From a virus, in IMG/VR virus record IMGVR_UViG_3300043449_000929, positions 1 through 64,000 of that record: a stretch of DNA of 64,000 nucleotides. One strand, 5' to 3'. The stretch's first letter is position 1. Each line of letters begins with the position of its first letter. The notes under the pieces are model-generated. The model saw nothing but the letters and a program-made list of their open reading frames with translations. It ran no database searches and was not told where the DNA came from. Below are positions 9,027 to 17,501 of this stretch, one piece after another. A program made the translations under genes and the position numbers.

Positions 9027-9336
9027 CGCCCCTCTTAACAACACGCATCTTCAGTGACTCAATTTCCTGCTGCATGGCGTCAGCCGCCTGCACAGCTTCG
9101 TCAGCGCGCTTCATGTCAGCGATGGCAATGGCTTCAGCAGCCTTCTGCTGACGCGCCAACTCCGCAGCGTGCGCCTTAACCATCTCGGCTCTGTAGACAG
9201 CCTCCCGCTCGTCGCAGGCGAGCGAAGCCTTGTGGTGTCCGTATCCATAGGAAAGGAGAATGGCGATCATCAGAACGCCCACCTGAGAGGTGGCGAATGA
9301 CCAGAGACCTGATATGATTGGAAGAAGAGCAGGCAT
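8941..9336 (-). CDS. i-spanin, inner-membrane subunit (Rz-like)
   Basis: 131 aa. One membrane helix at about residues 14-32, then a periplasmic coiled coil (residues 45-98, Ala/Glu/Lys-rich with many heptads), then a basic C-terminal tail with one internal Cys. It starts 1 bp after the endolysin stop and its 3' end encloses the start of the o-spanin gene. Confidence 0.8.
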   Translation of the reverse strand: MPALLPIISGLWSFATSQVGVLMIAILLSYGYGHHKASLACDEREAVYRAEMVKAHAAELARQQKAAEAIAIADMKRADEAVQAADAMQQEIESLKMRVVKRGDGHAKDGGCVVDGDYARRVQRLDRAGRH

Positions 9337-9337
9337 C

Positions 9338-10285
9338 CTAGATCCTCTGGTTCATGCCGTCGCGAGCATTCTGGACACGCTCGTTCTCGATCTTCTGCAC
9401 GGATCTCCACGCGAAGTAGCAGGCGACGAGGAAGACAGTGATCAGTAATGCGCCGAGGACAAAGCCCCAGTTCTCGGATAGCCAGCCCCACGTATCCTGC
9501 GCCTGCTGCGCTGTTTGCACGGCCTGAGATACCGGCTCGACGATCTGCTGCGCCGTGTCGAGAATCGCACCGGCTGCTGGGGCGGTGACAGCCGCTGTGG
9601 CGATAGCCTTCTTAGCGGTGTCGGCGTTCGTAACGATCTTGCTGCCAGCGTCTTTCAGATCTTTCGCCGTCAGTTCAGAACGCGGCTTCGATACGATGCG
9701 AGACCATTTTACGTATTCACGCTGAAGCCAGCCAGCGTATTTATCGACCTGCCCGCTACCGTTGTAGCCCCTGGCAAACGAATGCCAGTTGTGTTCGCGA
9801 AGAAACTTCGACAGTCCACGGTTCTCAATGAAGCGAAGCATCTGGCGAAGCTGCTTGGCTTCGCTCTCCTTTGCCTCTTCAAACATCTCTTTTGCCGACG
9901 AGCAGCCAGCGGCTCTGTAGTTCTCCCCGAGAACCTGCCCCATACCCATCGAGATCGACCGATACGCGGCCTCTTCGTTGATCCTGATCGCCTGCGCTAG
10001 GCGCAGATACTGCGCGTCCGAGCCGGGGGGATACTTCATCTGTCCCCACGACCGATACGCCAGACCGGCGCGAACCGCTTTATCTCGCTGCGCGCCGCTC
10101 AGGTTTCGATAGAAGACGTGCGGCTCAAACAGGATGAGCGGTCGGCGGCGACCGTCGTAGCCAGAGTTGCGAGATTCGACGGCCATGACGGCGCGGACCT
10201 CCGCGAGTCCGAGCTTCGCCACATTAGCAGCGTGCGCAATCTCGTTAGCCGTAATCGGCTTGGCGGCTCCTGCAAAATCCGTCAC
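9338..10285 (-). CDS. Endolysin: N-acetylmuramidase with C-terminal membrane segment
   Basis: 315 aa. Residues 15-190 match the N-acetylmuramidase family (GH108/DUF3380 type): AVMAVESRNSGY with likely catalytic Glu37, FEPHVFYR, ISMGMGQVLGENY and ARGYNGSGQ. The enzyme would cleave the glycan strand of peptidoglycan. Unusually there is a linker (residues 200-270) and then one strong membrane helix (about 275-294) followed by a charged tail, and no N-terminal signal. The start overlaps the upstream stop (ATGA). Confidence 0.85.
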   Translation of the reverse strand: MTDFAGAAKPITANEIAHAANVAKLGLAEVRAVMAVESRNSGYDGRRRPLILFEPHVFYRNLSGAQRDKAVRAGLAYRSWGQMKYPPGSDAQYLRLAQAIRINEEAAYRSISMGMGQVLGENYRAAGCSSAKEMFEEAKESEAKQLRQMLRFIENRGLSKFLREHNWHSFARGYNGSGQVDKYAGWLQREYVKWSRIVSKPRSELTAKDLKDAGSKIVTNADTAKKAIATAAVTAPAAGAILDTAQQIVEPVSQAVQTAQQAQDTWGWLSENWGFVLGALLITVFLVACYFAWRSVQKIENERVQNARDGMNQRI

Positions 10286-10593
10286 GGGTCAAGCGCCTCC
10301 ACATTCGCGTCGTTCGCTTGCAGGAGGAACTTGCCCTGTTGCGCAGCCTGGAGAGCGCCCTTACCTTGAATGCGCCACTCGACCTCGCCTTCCTGCGCCA
10401 GAAGGCTATCCCAGACCCCTGTCCACACGTTCTCAGCATCAGCCGTCAGCGCAACGGTTGACGAAGTAGCGGCTCCAGTGGTCGCGTCTTTGAAGGTCAG
10501 AACCGCAGAAACAGTGGTCGGCTGCGCCGTCCCACTAACTGGCGTGAACGTCCCAGAGCAAACGATTTTGTTACCCCGAACGAACCTCTGCAT
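10282..10593 (-). CDS. Small beta-rich virion protein
   Basis: 103 aa. Alternating hydrophobic and Thr/Ser residues with a central acidic-aromatic stretch (AENVWTGVWDS) suggest a small Ig-like or head-tail accessory fold. It sits between the repeat protein (23-bp overlap) and the endolysin (4-bp overlap). Function unknown. Confidence 0.65.
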   Translation of the reverse strand: MQRFVRGNKIVCSGTFTPVSGTAQPTTVSAVLTFKDATTGAATSSTVALTADAENVWTGVWDSLLAQEGEVEWRIQGKGALQAAQQGKFLLQANDANVEALDP

Positions 10594-12652
10594 CAGTCAG
10601 GCCCCACTTGAACTGGCAACAGGCGTCAGTGCTGTTATCGACGCCAAACTCGCCATCTGCATCGGGAGCGAACCTACCATCAACGTCTCCCTCCTGTGAA
10701 ATAAGGGCGAGAACTTCAGGGGACATCAGGTCGATGCAGGTGGTGGCCGCGAGCCATACGTTTGCCGCGAGAGACGCTTCCTCAACTAATGAGAAGTCAA
10801 CTACAGGCGCTTGCCATTTGAAGTCTGCCTTACCGCCGAACCCGGTTGAGGTGACTACCCTGATCCAGCTAACGACTGTCGAAACAATCGAGCCAACGAG
10901 CTTGGAAATACCCTTCGTGAAGGCGACGCTCGTTGCGGTAGTTACAGCAACGATGCGGTTGAAGATGGCAGAAGGCGCGATATTTACAGCGGCAACCAGT
11001 GAAATAACGACGTTCTTACCAAGGGATTTGGTTACGAAAATAGCTGTCGCAGCGGAGACCGCCACTCGCACCGCTACAGCCCTCATCATCGAAGCAGCAA
11101 GAACAGATGAAAGTAAGATCGGCTTCCCAACCGCGCGCCTGAATGTCGCCGCTGTGGTCGCCGTCGCAAGAATCGTAACGAGCCTGACCTTGACCTGAGT
11201 GATGGTGGTCGTTGCCGCGCTGACGACAGAGACAACCTTCGATACCGCGCGGCTGACAGCCGTTGATGAGGTGGCGGTGGCCGTGACGCGCTTGCCCACC
11301 GAGCGGAGGAACGAGACGGTCGTCGCGCCAATTGCTGAGACGCGCTTCCCAGTCTGCCTGACCAGGGTGGTCGCCGTCGTCGCAGCGGGGGCGATGACCT
11401 TGCCAGCCTGCCGGATGAGGGTGGCCGTCGTCGTGGAGACGACCGAGATCGTCTTCAGGAACGCCTTCTGGGCGAGGACGCTGCTCGTCGATACAGCCGT
11501 CACCGCAACCGACTTCAGAACCTGCTTCGTGAACGATGTGGCTGTCGTGGCCGACACACCCACAATCTTCCCGGCAGACCTGACGAGCGCTACTGTCGTC
11601 GTGGCCGTGACCGAAACCAGCTTGATGAATGTTTTGAGAGCCGCGACCGTCGTCGTCGAGGTAGCCGTCACGGCTATTGTCTTCCCAGCCCGATTGACGA
11701 AGGAAGAAGCACTCGCCGCTGTGAGAGATACGGTCTTCGCGGCAGACCTGATGAGTGTCGTGGTTGTAGCCGCCGTGGCGGAAACAGTCCGTAGGGCCGT
11801 CTTGAATGCCGTGAGCGCAGTAGTCGTCGCGGACGACGCGGAGACGCGCTTGCCGACACTCCTGACGAGCGATGTCGCGGAAGCGGCAGACGCCGAGACA
11901 GTCTTCGCCGCGCTCTTGATGACCGCTGTGGTGGACGCCAGAGAGGCGGAGATGTTCTTGCTGACCGCCTTACTGAAGGTCGTGGTGGTAGTCGCGACGG
12001 CGGAGATTGTCTGGTTGAAGTTGTTTACCCCAGACTGGAACGTCGCCTGGATCGTGCTGGCCGTAGTCGAGACGAGAGAGATGATCTTCCCGACAGACTT
12101 TGTGAAGGACGTAGTTGTCGCTGACGACAGAGAAACGGCCTTGGAGACGGACTTCAGGGATGTCGCATTCGTCGAAGCAGTCGCGGAGATGCGCTTTTCC
12201 GTGGATCTTAGAAGCGTCGTCGTCGATGTCGCCGTAGCCGCGACAACCTTGCCTACGCTTTTGACGATAGTTGTCGTGGTAGCGGCAGACGCGGACACTG
12301 TCCGTAGGAATGTCTTCACAACGGCGACGGTCGTTGCGCTGGTCGATACGACAGCAATCAGCTTCCCGGCTGATCTGCGAACCGTCGTAGTCGTAGTGGC
12401 GGCGAATGCAATAGTCTTGCCTACCGCCCGCCTCAGAGTCGTCGCCGTTGACGAGCTTGCGGAGACACGCTTGCCCGTTGACCTGAGAGCCGTCGTCGCG
12501 GAAGCCGCTGATGAAGCGATAGCCTTCGCCACGCTCTTGATGACCGAGACAGAAGTCGTGGCTACAGCGGAGACGGTCTTGGCGAACGCGGTCGCGCCGG
12601 AACTCAGCGCCGACGCAACTGGCCTTGATGCGACGGGACCGCCTCCGAACAT
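10571..12652 (-). CDS. 693-aa Thr/Ser/Val repeat protein, probable fibre shaft
   Basis: From about residue 20 to 590 the protein is built from roughly thirty units of 18-19 residues with the pattern x-VSA-x-ATTTTx-hRSAGK (h hydrophobic): short Val/Ala/Thr strand, small-residue run, then a basic RSxGK or KSxGK turn. Longer variants add an AxKTFhK insert. The last 95 residues lose the repeat and form a separate, acidic, Cys-containing domain ending in DAEVRSG. The pattern fits a repetitive beta structure such as a fibre shaft with a C-terminal head. The protein at 5598-6818 has two copies of the same unit. Confidence 0.75.
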   Translation of the reverse strand: MFGGGPVASRPVASALSSGATAFAKTVSAVATTSVSVIKSVAKAIASSAASATTALRSTGKRVSASSSTATTLRRAVGKTIAFAATTTTTVRRSAGKLIAVVSTSATTVAVVKTFLRTVSASAATTTTIVKSVGKVVAATATSTTTLLRSTEKRISATASTNATSLKSVSKAVSLSSATTTSFTKSVGKIISLVSTTASTIQATFQSGVNNFNQTISAVATTTTTFSKAVSKNISASLASTTAVIKSAAKTVSASAASATSLVRSVGKRVSASSATTTALTAFKTALRTVSATAATTTTLIRSAAKTVSLTAASASSFVNRAGKTIAVTATSTTTVAALKTFIKLVSVTATTTVALVRSAGKIVGVSATTATSFTKQVLKSVAVTAVSTSSVLAQKAFLKTISVVSTTTATLIRQAGKVIAPAATTATTLVRQTGKRVSAIGATTVSFLRSVGKRVTATATSSTAVSRAVSKVVSVVSAATTTITQVKVRLVTILATATTAATFRRAVGKPILLSSVLAASMMRAVAVRVAVSAATAIFVTKSLGKNVVISLVAAVNIAPSAIFNRIVAVTTATSVAFTKGISKLVGSIVSTVVSWIRVVTSTGFGGKADFKWQAPVVDFSLVEEASLAANVWLAATTCIDLMSPEVLALISQEGDVDGRFAPDADGEFGVDNSTDACCQFKWGLTDAEVRSG

Positions 12653-12661
12653 CCCCTTACC

Positions 12662-13114
12662 TCACAGTTGATAAGCGGCCACGAAGAAACCGTTGATCTG
12701 TTCGCTCGTCCAGCCCAGCGCAGCGGCGACGGCCTCAGTGAACGGATGGGTGCGCTCGAACACCGTCGCGCCAGAGAGCAGCATCTTGGCGACGAATTGC
12801 TCTGCGGGGTCCGTAATGCCGTCCACAATGGTCTGAAGGACTGCCGGGATTGCTCCAGTGGAGACAGCCGCTAGGGCTTCGTCTTGAGTTATCAGCCCGT
12901 CAACAGCCGCCTGCTGGAAGAACTGTCGGTCACTGATCTGTTGCGGGACAGGTGGTGGCAGGGGAGCATATGGTGTCGGTTCGTTTCCTTCGGAAAGCCA
13001 CGCGAGATATTCGCGGTATTCAGTGCTGTCTGAGCCAATCGGAATATATGTGCGGGAATTTTCATCCTCGCGGATAACAATATCACCCGATTTGTTGAGT
13101 GTATAAGTTATCAT
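12662..13114 (-). CDS. Tail fibre accessory protein
   Basis: 150 aa. N-terminal strand-rich part, a Pro-rich stretch (PTPYAPLPPPVP, residues 47-58), then a helical region with SDRQFFQQAAV and ATVFERTHPFTEAVAAALGW. This order of motifs recurs in small proteins next to tail fibre genes of alphaproteobacterial phages and prophages. It may be a fibre-bound or chaperone protein. Confidence 0.65.
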   Translation of the reverse strand: MITYTLNKSGDIVIREDENSRTYIPIGSDSTEYREYLAWLSEGNEPTPYAPLPPPVPQQISDRQFFQQAAVDGLITQDEALAAVSTGAIPAVLQTIVDGITDPAEQFVAKMLLSGATVFERTHPFTEAVAAALGWTSEQINGFFVAAYQL

Positions 13115-13117
13115 TTC

Positions 13118-14116
13118 TTATAGCTCCGCATTTAGCGTTAAATATGTCGTCGTGTTTTGCGTGTAAACGCTAACTGCGCCTGCGGCCGCGGAGACTGCCT
13201 GCAATCCGACAGACGTTGGTGAAATATAGAAGTTAAGCGCAGAGGCATTAACATTGCCCCATGTTCCTGCGACTGAGGCTATCGGTTCTTTCCGCATTTG
13301 TGGTATAGCCGTTGTCGAGGCAATGTTAAAGCTTGCGTTAACAGCGTATCCTTGAATAACTATGTCAGCGAGTGTAGTGCCGCCAAGTTTCTGAAAATAG
13401 CGGCTACAGAAACTTACCTCTTGCGCGCAGTTGCGGCGTTCAAATGGGGTAGCAACAGCACCTTCCTCAAGCTGCGGATCGCCAATCGTCCACGTGCCAC
13501 TCGTCTGCGAGCCGACACTCAGCACAATCTCGATGCCCGTGGTCGCACCAGCCGGAATGCTGATTTGCGCTGAGTATCGCGTCACCGTCGAATTGACCGT
13601 GAATGTCCCCGTCGCAATCTGCGTTCGCGTCGGGCTGGCGAGTGTCCCGAATGTGTCGGCGGTGTTCGCGTAATAAGCCGTCCATGTTACAGTCGTCAGC
13701 AGCGAGTTCGCTAGATCGACAGAGAGTGTTGCCGTTTTGCCAGCAAGGTCTGCGCTGTTCAGAGCCTCAATACGCTGCGCAAAGCCGATAGCCGTGACCG
13801 ACGCCGCGCCTGTGAACTGATAGCGATACGTATTCGCAACAGCACCAGTGACGCGCTGACCCGTGACGTTTGCGCCTGTGCAGTAGGCGTACCAACGATC
13901 AACAGTATAGGCTAAAGCAGATCCAGCCGTGATTGTCTGAGATGCACCGGCATTACGCTGATCTACTGCAAGTCCACCGTTGATGATCCTATTTCTCAGA
14001 AAGCTCGACGCCATCGCCAGCGTTCCGGCGCATGTCGCGTTGCCCGCCGTATCGAGCGCCAGATTGACCGTTGCGCTGCTGGCGTTCTGGAGGTTGGTTG
14101 CTTTGAGCGTGGACAT
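13118..14116 (-). CDS. Tail fibre protein with carbohydrate-binding-like domain
   Basis: 332 aa. The first 40 residues are a fibre-type lead (MSTLKATNLQNASSATVNL). Then comes a domain opening with NRIINGGLAVDQRNAG and YTVDRWYAY and ending with PQLEEGAVATPFERR, a set of motifs common in phage fibres and typical of a carbohydrate-binding jelly roll. It overlaps the next gene by one base (TAATG type). Probably contacts the host surface. Confidence 0.75.
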   Translation of the reverse strand: MSTLKATNLQNASSATVNLALDTAGNATCAGTLAMASSFLRNRIINGGLAVDQRNAGASQTITAGSALAYTVDRWYAYCTGANVTGQRVTGAVANTYRYQFTGAASVTAIGFAQRIEALNSADLAGKTATLSVDLANSLLTTVTWTAYYANTADTFGTLASPTRTQIATGTFTVNSTVTRYSAQISIPAGATTGIEIVLSVGSQTSGTWTIGDPQLEEGAVATPFERRNCAQEVSFCSRYFQKLGGTTLADIVIQGYAVNASFNIASTTAIPQMRKEPIASVAGTWGNVNASALNFYISPTSVGLQAVSAAAGAVSVYTQNTTTYLTLNAEL

Positions 14117-14676
14117 TATGCGGACCTCGCAAGGAAGGCCGAGAAATAAGCGTTCTCGTTATTGGCGGCGATTGTTCCACCGGCAACATTGATCCCCCAC
14201 GCCTCGATGTAATCAGTAGATCCGTTGAGATATATCAGCGCAGAGACAACGCACATAAATCCAGTTCCATTTGTTCCGTATTTTGCAATCGCGCCGTTTT
14301 TATAAATGCTGACGCCGACTGTCGCACTAGCCGTGTAGCCGGTCGCCGCTGAAATCTGATAATAGCCCGCAACCGTCGGCGTAAACCGCGAGGTGCTTGT
14401 GTCGTAGTTGCTGTTCGTGTCAAAGTTCTCGACAGTGAATGTCAGCTTTGTCCACGAGTTTGCGCCAAGGGTCTGCGTAGCGTTTTTGTAGGCGTCGAAC
14501 GCGGGGCCAAGCCCGGCAATGCCTCCGGTCGGAACCCACGACGAACCGTTATACGTCTCCACAATTCCAAGCGTGGAGTTATACCCCGTCTGTCCAGCGA
14601 CAGGAGCCGCCGGGCGACCGGCAGTTGTCCATGACGGGAAGACTTCGCCGGTTGTGCCATTGAGAACAATAGGCAT
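14116..14676 (-). CDS. Tail fibre protein, C1q-like C-terminal domain
   Basis: 186 aa. Residues 1-50 are the short adaptor seen in phage fibres (MPIVLNGTTGEVFPSW, RPAAPVAGQTGYNST). Residues 65-186 have the alternating strands of a C1q/TNF-like jelly roll (WTKLTFTVENFD, FTPTVAGYYQISA, VSIYKNGA). Likely a trimeric tip. Confidence 0.7.
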   Translation of the reverse strand: MPIVLNGTTGEVFPSWTTAGRPAAPVAGQTGYNSTLGIVETYNGSSWVPTGGIAGLGPAFDAYKNATQTLGANSWTKLTFTVENFDTNSNYDTSTSRFTPTVAGYYQISAATGYTASATVGVSIYKNGAIAKYGTNGTGFMCVVSALIYLNGSTDYIEAWGINVAGGTIAANNENAYFSAFLARSA

Positions 14677-14679
14677 GTC

Positions 14680-14895
14680 TTACGTCCCTGACGTTGAAGC
14701 GAGAAGGTAATAAGTTGTCCCGCCGATATTGATTGCTATCTTGTTCGTCACAGTGTTCGTTGTAGAAGCACTTACTGCGGTTGAAACAACAACAGTTCCT
14801 GTTGCGGCAGGAAAAGTTGCGGTGTTTGTTCCTGCGACAGCGGTAACGTCGAGCGTCACATCGCCGGAAGTCGCGCCTTTGAGTTTTATCGGCAT
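14680..14895 (-). CDS. Small fibre-associated protein
   Basis: 71 aa from ATG 14895, which overlaps the upstream stop as TAATG; a start 15 bp upstream is open but less likely. It begins MPIKLKGATSGDVTLD, the adaptor-type start also seen in the neighbour fibre gene, and is made of short strands. Probably a fibre fragment or a fibre accessory. Confidence 0.65.
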   Translation of the reverse strand: MPIKLKGATSGDVTLDVTAVAGTNTATFPAATGTVVVSTAVSASTTNTVTNKIAINIGGTTYYLLASTSGT

Positions 14896-15176
14896 TACAC
14901 CACCGTCCACGTTTGGCCGCTTGGAATAGTTATCGTGACACCGCTCGCAATCGTAATTGGCCCAAAGCTACCGGCATTGTCGCCCGTGGGGATCGTGTAG
15001 TTGGACGTTACTGTCTGGTCGTTCAGATAGAAGATTGCGTCACTTCCGCCGCCTGTCGGTGCGCCGAGATTGGACGACAGCCACGAAGTCGTCGCGCTGT
15101 TATACGTCCAGATGTAGCCGTTGGCGGAATAGGTCTGCCCGTCTGTGGGGCTTGTCGGGAAGTCGAGAGCGGCCAT
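14895..15176 (-). CDS. Small tail fibre protein
   Basis: 93 aa. MAALDFPTSPTDGQTYSANG and YIWTYNSATTSW are the standard short motifs at the base of many phage fibres, in which the DGQ..Y...W pattern forms a small strand unit. The remainder is a Thr/Ile-rich strand pair. It lies in a run of four fibre genes. Confidence 0.7.
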   Translation of the reverse strand: MAALDFPTSPTDGQTYSANGYIWTYNSATTSWLSSNLGAPTGGGSDAIFYLNDQTVTSNYTIPTGDNAGSFGPITIASGVTITIPSGQTWTVV

Positions 15177-15179
15177 GTG

Positions 15180-16685
15180 TTAGCTCCAGTTTCCGACCGT
15201 GATGTTGGTCGCCGCTGCGCTTGTCGAACTTATCGGGAAGATTCGGAAATACGATTGCGCGCCAACGACAGCCGCCGCCGCAACGCCGAGCGAAACAGAC
15301 GGGATCAGCGTGCCGGCTGTGGATATGCGGACGAAGCCACAGATGAAGGCGTGGCCTGTCGTGCTGGTGCTGTTTGGGGTCAGGGCCGTGTTCGCGGCGG
15401 TGCTGAATGTTCCGCTAAGTGTGCTGCCCGTGGCGAGAGCCGCCTTCGCCGCCATCGAGCGCCAGCCCTGCGAGGCGATGACAGCCGTGCCAGCGACAAG
15501 CGAGAAGCCAAAAGTCTGCGTTGTGCCAGACATCGAGGTCAGAGAAAAGCCGCACTCAAACCAGTATGTTCCGACAGCGAGATCGACCCTGCCGTTTGCC
15601 GTCGCATTGAACAGTTTCTGCGCGGCGGTCTGCGATGTCAGCGTGTATGCCGTCCCGAGGACGACAAGCTGTTCGCCGGGGATGACGCCCCTGCTTGTCC
15701 CGAACGGGGTCGCATAAAAGACAGTGCCGTCGTATTCGACCGCGCCAGCGACTGCCGATGTGAGGTTCGTGCCAGACGCAAAATCGAGCGGCGGGACCGA
15801 CGCCGTCCCAGCCGCAAGAGCAAGGCCCGTGATCGTTGGCGCGGTATCAAAGACGACGTTCCCGGTGCCTGTCTCGCCCGTGAGAGCCGCCGCAAAGTTG
15901 GTCGCGCTCGGGGTGCCAAGGAATGTCGCCACGTTCGCGCCAAGACCAGACACGCCGCTTGAGATCGGCAAGCCCGTGCAGTTCGTCAAAGTTCCAGAAG
16001 ACGGTGTTCCGAGCGCACCGCTTGGCGCGAGGTAGTCCGTCCCCGCCGCAGCATTCGCGAGTGCGCCGCCGCTATTTGCTTTGAGGATCGACGTTCCAGA
16101 TGGCGGCGCGAGGTAATCTGTTCCAGACGTGGCCGCAGAGATATTGCTGCCATTGCCCTTCAGAATGCCCGTGAACGTCGTGACAGTCGTGCCGTCTATG
16201 GTGCCTGACGCGCCTGTCGCGCCAGCCGCGCCAGCCGGTCCAGCGGGGCCAACCGTTCCGACAAAAGCGTCAATCCACTGCGAAGAGTTGGCGTCCGTAT
16301 AGTAGATTTTCAGCTTGCCGTAGGTGGAATCAAACCACAGGACGCCGTCGCCTGGGTTAGACGGGGGCGTGGTGCTGACAACGACAGCCGCACTCGTCGA
16401 AGCGTTGGGGGAGATGAAAACGGTGGCCGAGCCGGTGAGATTGAGAAGCGAGCCAGTCGAGCTAGACCCGAGAGTGCGGCTGAGAGTGGTGCCGCTGCTC
16501 GTATAGGTGCCGGTACCAATTTCCCAGTTCGTCCCGTCGATGATCACATAGTCGATCACCTTCCCGTCTGGGACGCCAGCCGCAGCAAACGTCTGGTATC
16601 CAGACGTTGCCGAGCCGAGTGTAATCGTGCCGGTTCCCGTTGTGGCAGTTGTCATCCACGCGCGGTTGTAAGTCGCGTTTGCCAT
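15180..16685 (-). CDS. Tail fibre with collagen-like segment
   Basis: 501 aa. Residues 1-110 are an N-terminal beta domain also seen in other phage fibres. Residues about 143-160 are a Gly-X-Y collagen-like run ([16 protein letters not shown]). A low-complexity region with repeats of SGTDYLAP and GTPSSGTL follows, typical of trimeric fibre shafts. The last 170 residues form a globular beta head (WFECGFSL). It is the largest fibre here and the best candidate for host recognition. Confidence 0.75.
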   Translation of the reverse strand: MANATYNRAWMTTATTGTGTITLGSATSGYQTFAAAGVPDGKVIDYVIIDGTNWEIGTGTYTSSGTTLSRTLGSSSTGSLLNLTGSATVFISPNASTSAAVVVSTTPPSNPGDGVLWFDSTYGKLKIYYTDANSSQWIDAFVGTVGPAGPAGAAGATGASGTIDGTTVTTFTGILKGNGSNISAATSGTDYLAPPSGTSILKANSGGALANAAAGTDYLAPSGALGTPSSGTLTNCTGLPISSGVSGLGANVATFLGTPSATNFAAALTGETGTGNVVFDTAPTITGLALAAGTASVPPLDFASGTNLTSAVAGAVEYDGTVFYATPFGTSRGVIPGEQLVVLGTAYTLTSQTAAQKLFNATANGRVDLAVGTYWFECGFSLTSMSGTTQTFGFSLVAGTAVIASQGWRSMAAKAALATGSTLSGTFSTAANTALTPNSTSTTGHAFICGFVRISTAGTLIPSVSLGVAAAAVVGAQSYFRIFPISSTSAAATNITVGNWS

Positions 16686-16708
16686 CAGCTACCTCAACGA
16701 GAACATTA

Positions 16709-16894
16709 TCAGGCCGGAAGCGCCATAAGCTCTTCGCGGCTCACGTAGACGATGCGCGGGCTAACGAAGGACGCCATGTCGATCTCGTCGCCGTTGGGGG
16801 CGACGAAGCCGATCACAAGCTCCCCATCGAAATGCTCGAAAGCATCGACGGCGGGGTCTTCCTCGCCGTCATGGATCTTGACCTGCATATACAT
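16709..16894 (-). CDS. Small acidic protein between tail genes
   Basis: 61 aa. Hydrophobic strands alternate with acidic residues; no motif recognised. It is spaced 9 bp from the upstream gene and 23 bp from the fibre gene, both in the same strand, which supports it being a real member of the virion operon. Confidence 0.6.
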   Translation of the reverse strand: MYMQVKIHDGEEDPAVDAFEHFDGELVIGFVAPNGDEIDMASFVSPRIVYVSREELMALPA

Positions 16895-16903
16895 GGTCGC
16901 CTC

Positions 16904-17290
16904 TTAGGTGAACTGAACCTTCACGGTGAACGCGATGGAGTCAGACGACGCGAGGTTGATGACCGAGAAGTCACCGTAGACACACATATTACCGCCCGTC
17001 GGAGGCGAGCCGGAACCAGCCGCGTCGAACAGGCCGACCTCAGTGATGGCGCGAGTGCCAGCGGCGGTCACAGTGCCAGTCACCTGCCACGTGTCGTTCG
17101 TCTGCGTGGTCGTAACGCGAGACGAAGAGCCAGTCGTGCGGGACTCGGTCGTGGTCGTGGTCGTAACCACGTTAGCCGAAGCAGCGGCGGCGGAACCCGT
17201 TCCCCACTGAATGTAGAGAGGGCGAGAAGCGTAGGCATCCCAGCCAGCCGTGATATTGGCGAGGCCGTTATTTTGAACGCGAGCGACCAT
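16904..17290 (-). CDS. Small virion protein
   Basis: 128 aa, Thr-rich with a long TTTTTTE run near residue 45 and repeated short strands. MVARVQNNGLANITAGWDAY is followed by a compact beta fold with the segment GTRAITEVGLFDA, which resembles small tail or fibre-base proteins. Function unknown. Confidence 0.65.
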   Translation of the reverse strand: MVARVQNNGLANITAGWDAYASRPLYIQWGTGSAAAASANVVTTTTTTESRTTGSSSRVTTTQTNDTWQVTGTVTAAGTRAITEVGLFDAAGSGSPPTGGNMCVYGDFSVINLASSDSIAFTVKVQFT

Positions 17291-17291
17291 G

Positions 17292-17471
17292 TTATTTCAC
17301 CTTTCCGACAAATCGCTTGACCGCTCTCTCCAACCGCCAAGCCCACCTTTTGAGCGGGTTTTTATGCCAGTAGGAGACAACTCCCAAAGGCACCCTCGTC
17401 CCGTCAGCGCGAATAATCACGGCCTCAATCGTCGCTTGCTTCGCGCCTGATAGAACCTTCATGTCACTCAT
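17292..17471 (-). CDS. Small basic virion-operon protein
   Basis: 59 aa, found by reading the gap between the giant virion protein and 16904-17290. ATG 17471 follows GAGGGTGAT. The sequence ends in a strongly basic helix with the pattern YWHKNPLKRWAWRLERAVKR (key residues W35, NPLKRWAWRL). Small proteins with the NPLKRWAW motif occur in other phage tail operons. The stop lies 1 bp before the next start. Function unknown. Confidence 0.65.
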   Translation of the reverse strand: MSDMKVLSGAKQATIEAVIIRADGTRVPLGVVSYWHKNPLKRWAWRLERAVKRFVGKVK

Positions 17472-17501
17472 ATCATCACCCTCTTTGCTCGCATAATAAG
17501 G

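Noticed and set aside
10369-10699. Short + strand frames within the lysis and tail region
   Set aside because: All are antisense shadows of the dense - strand operon and lack ribosome-binding sites.
11199-12671. Open frame of 490 codons on the + strand opposite the repeat protein
   Set aside because: It is the mirror of the low-complexity Thr/Ser repeat; GC-rich codons leave the opposite frame open, and it has no start signal or operon context.
14913-15962. Open frame of 349 codons on the + strand
   Set aside because: Lies antisense to fibre genes; Arg-rich shadow without ribosome-binding site.
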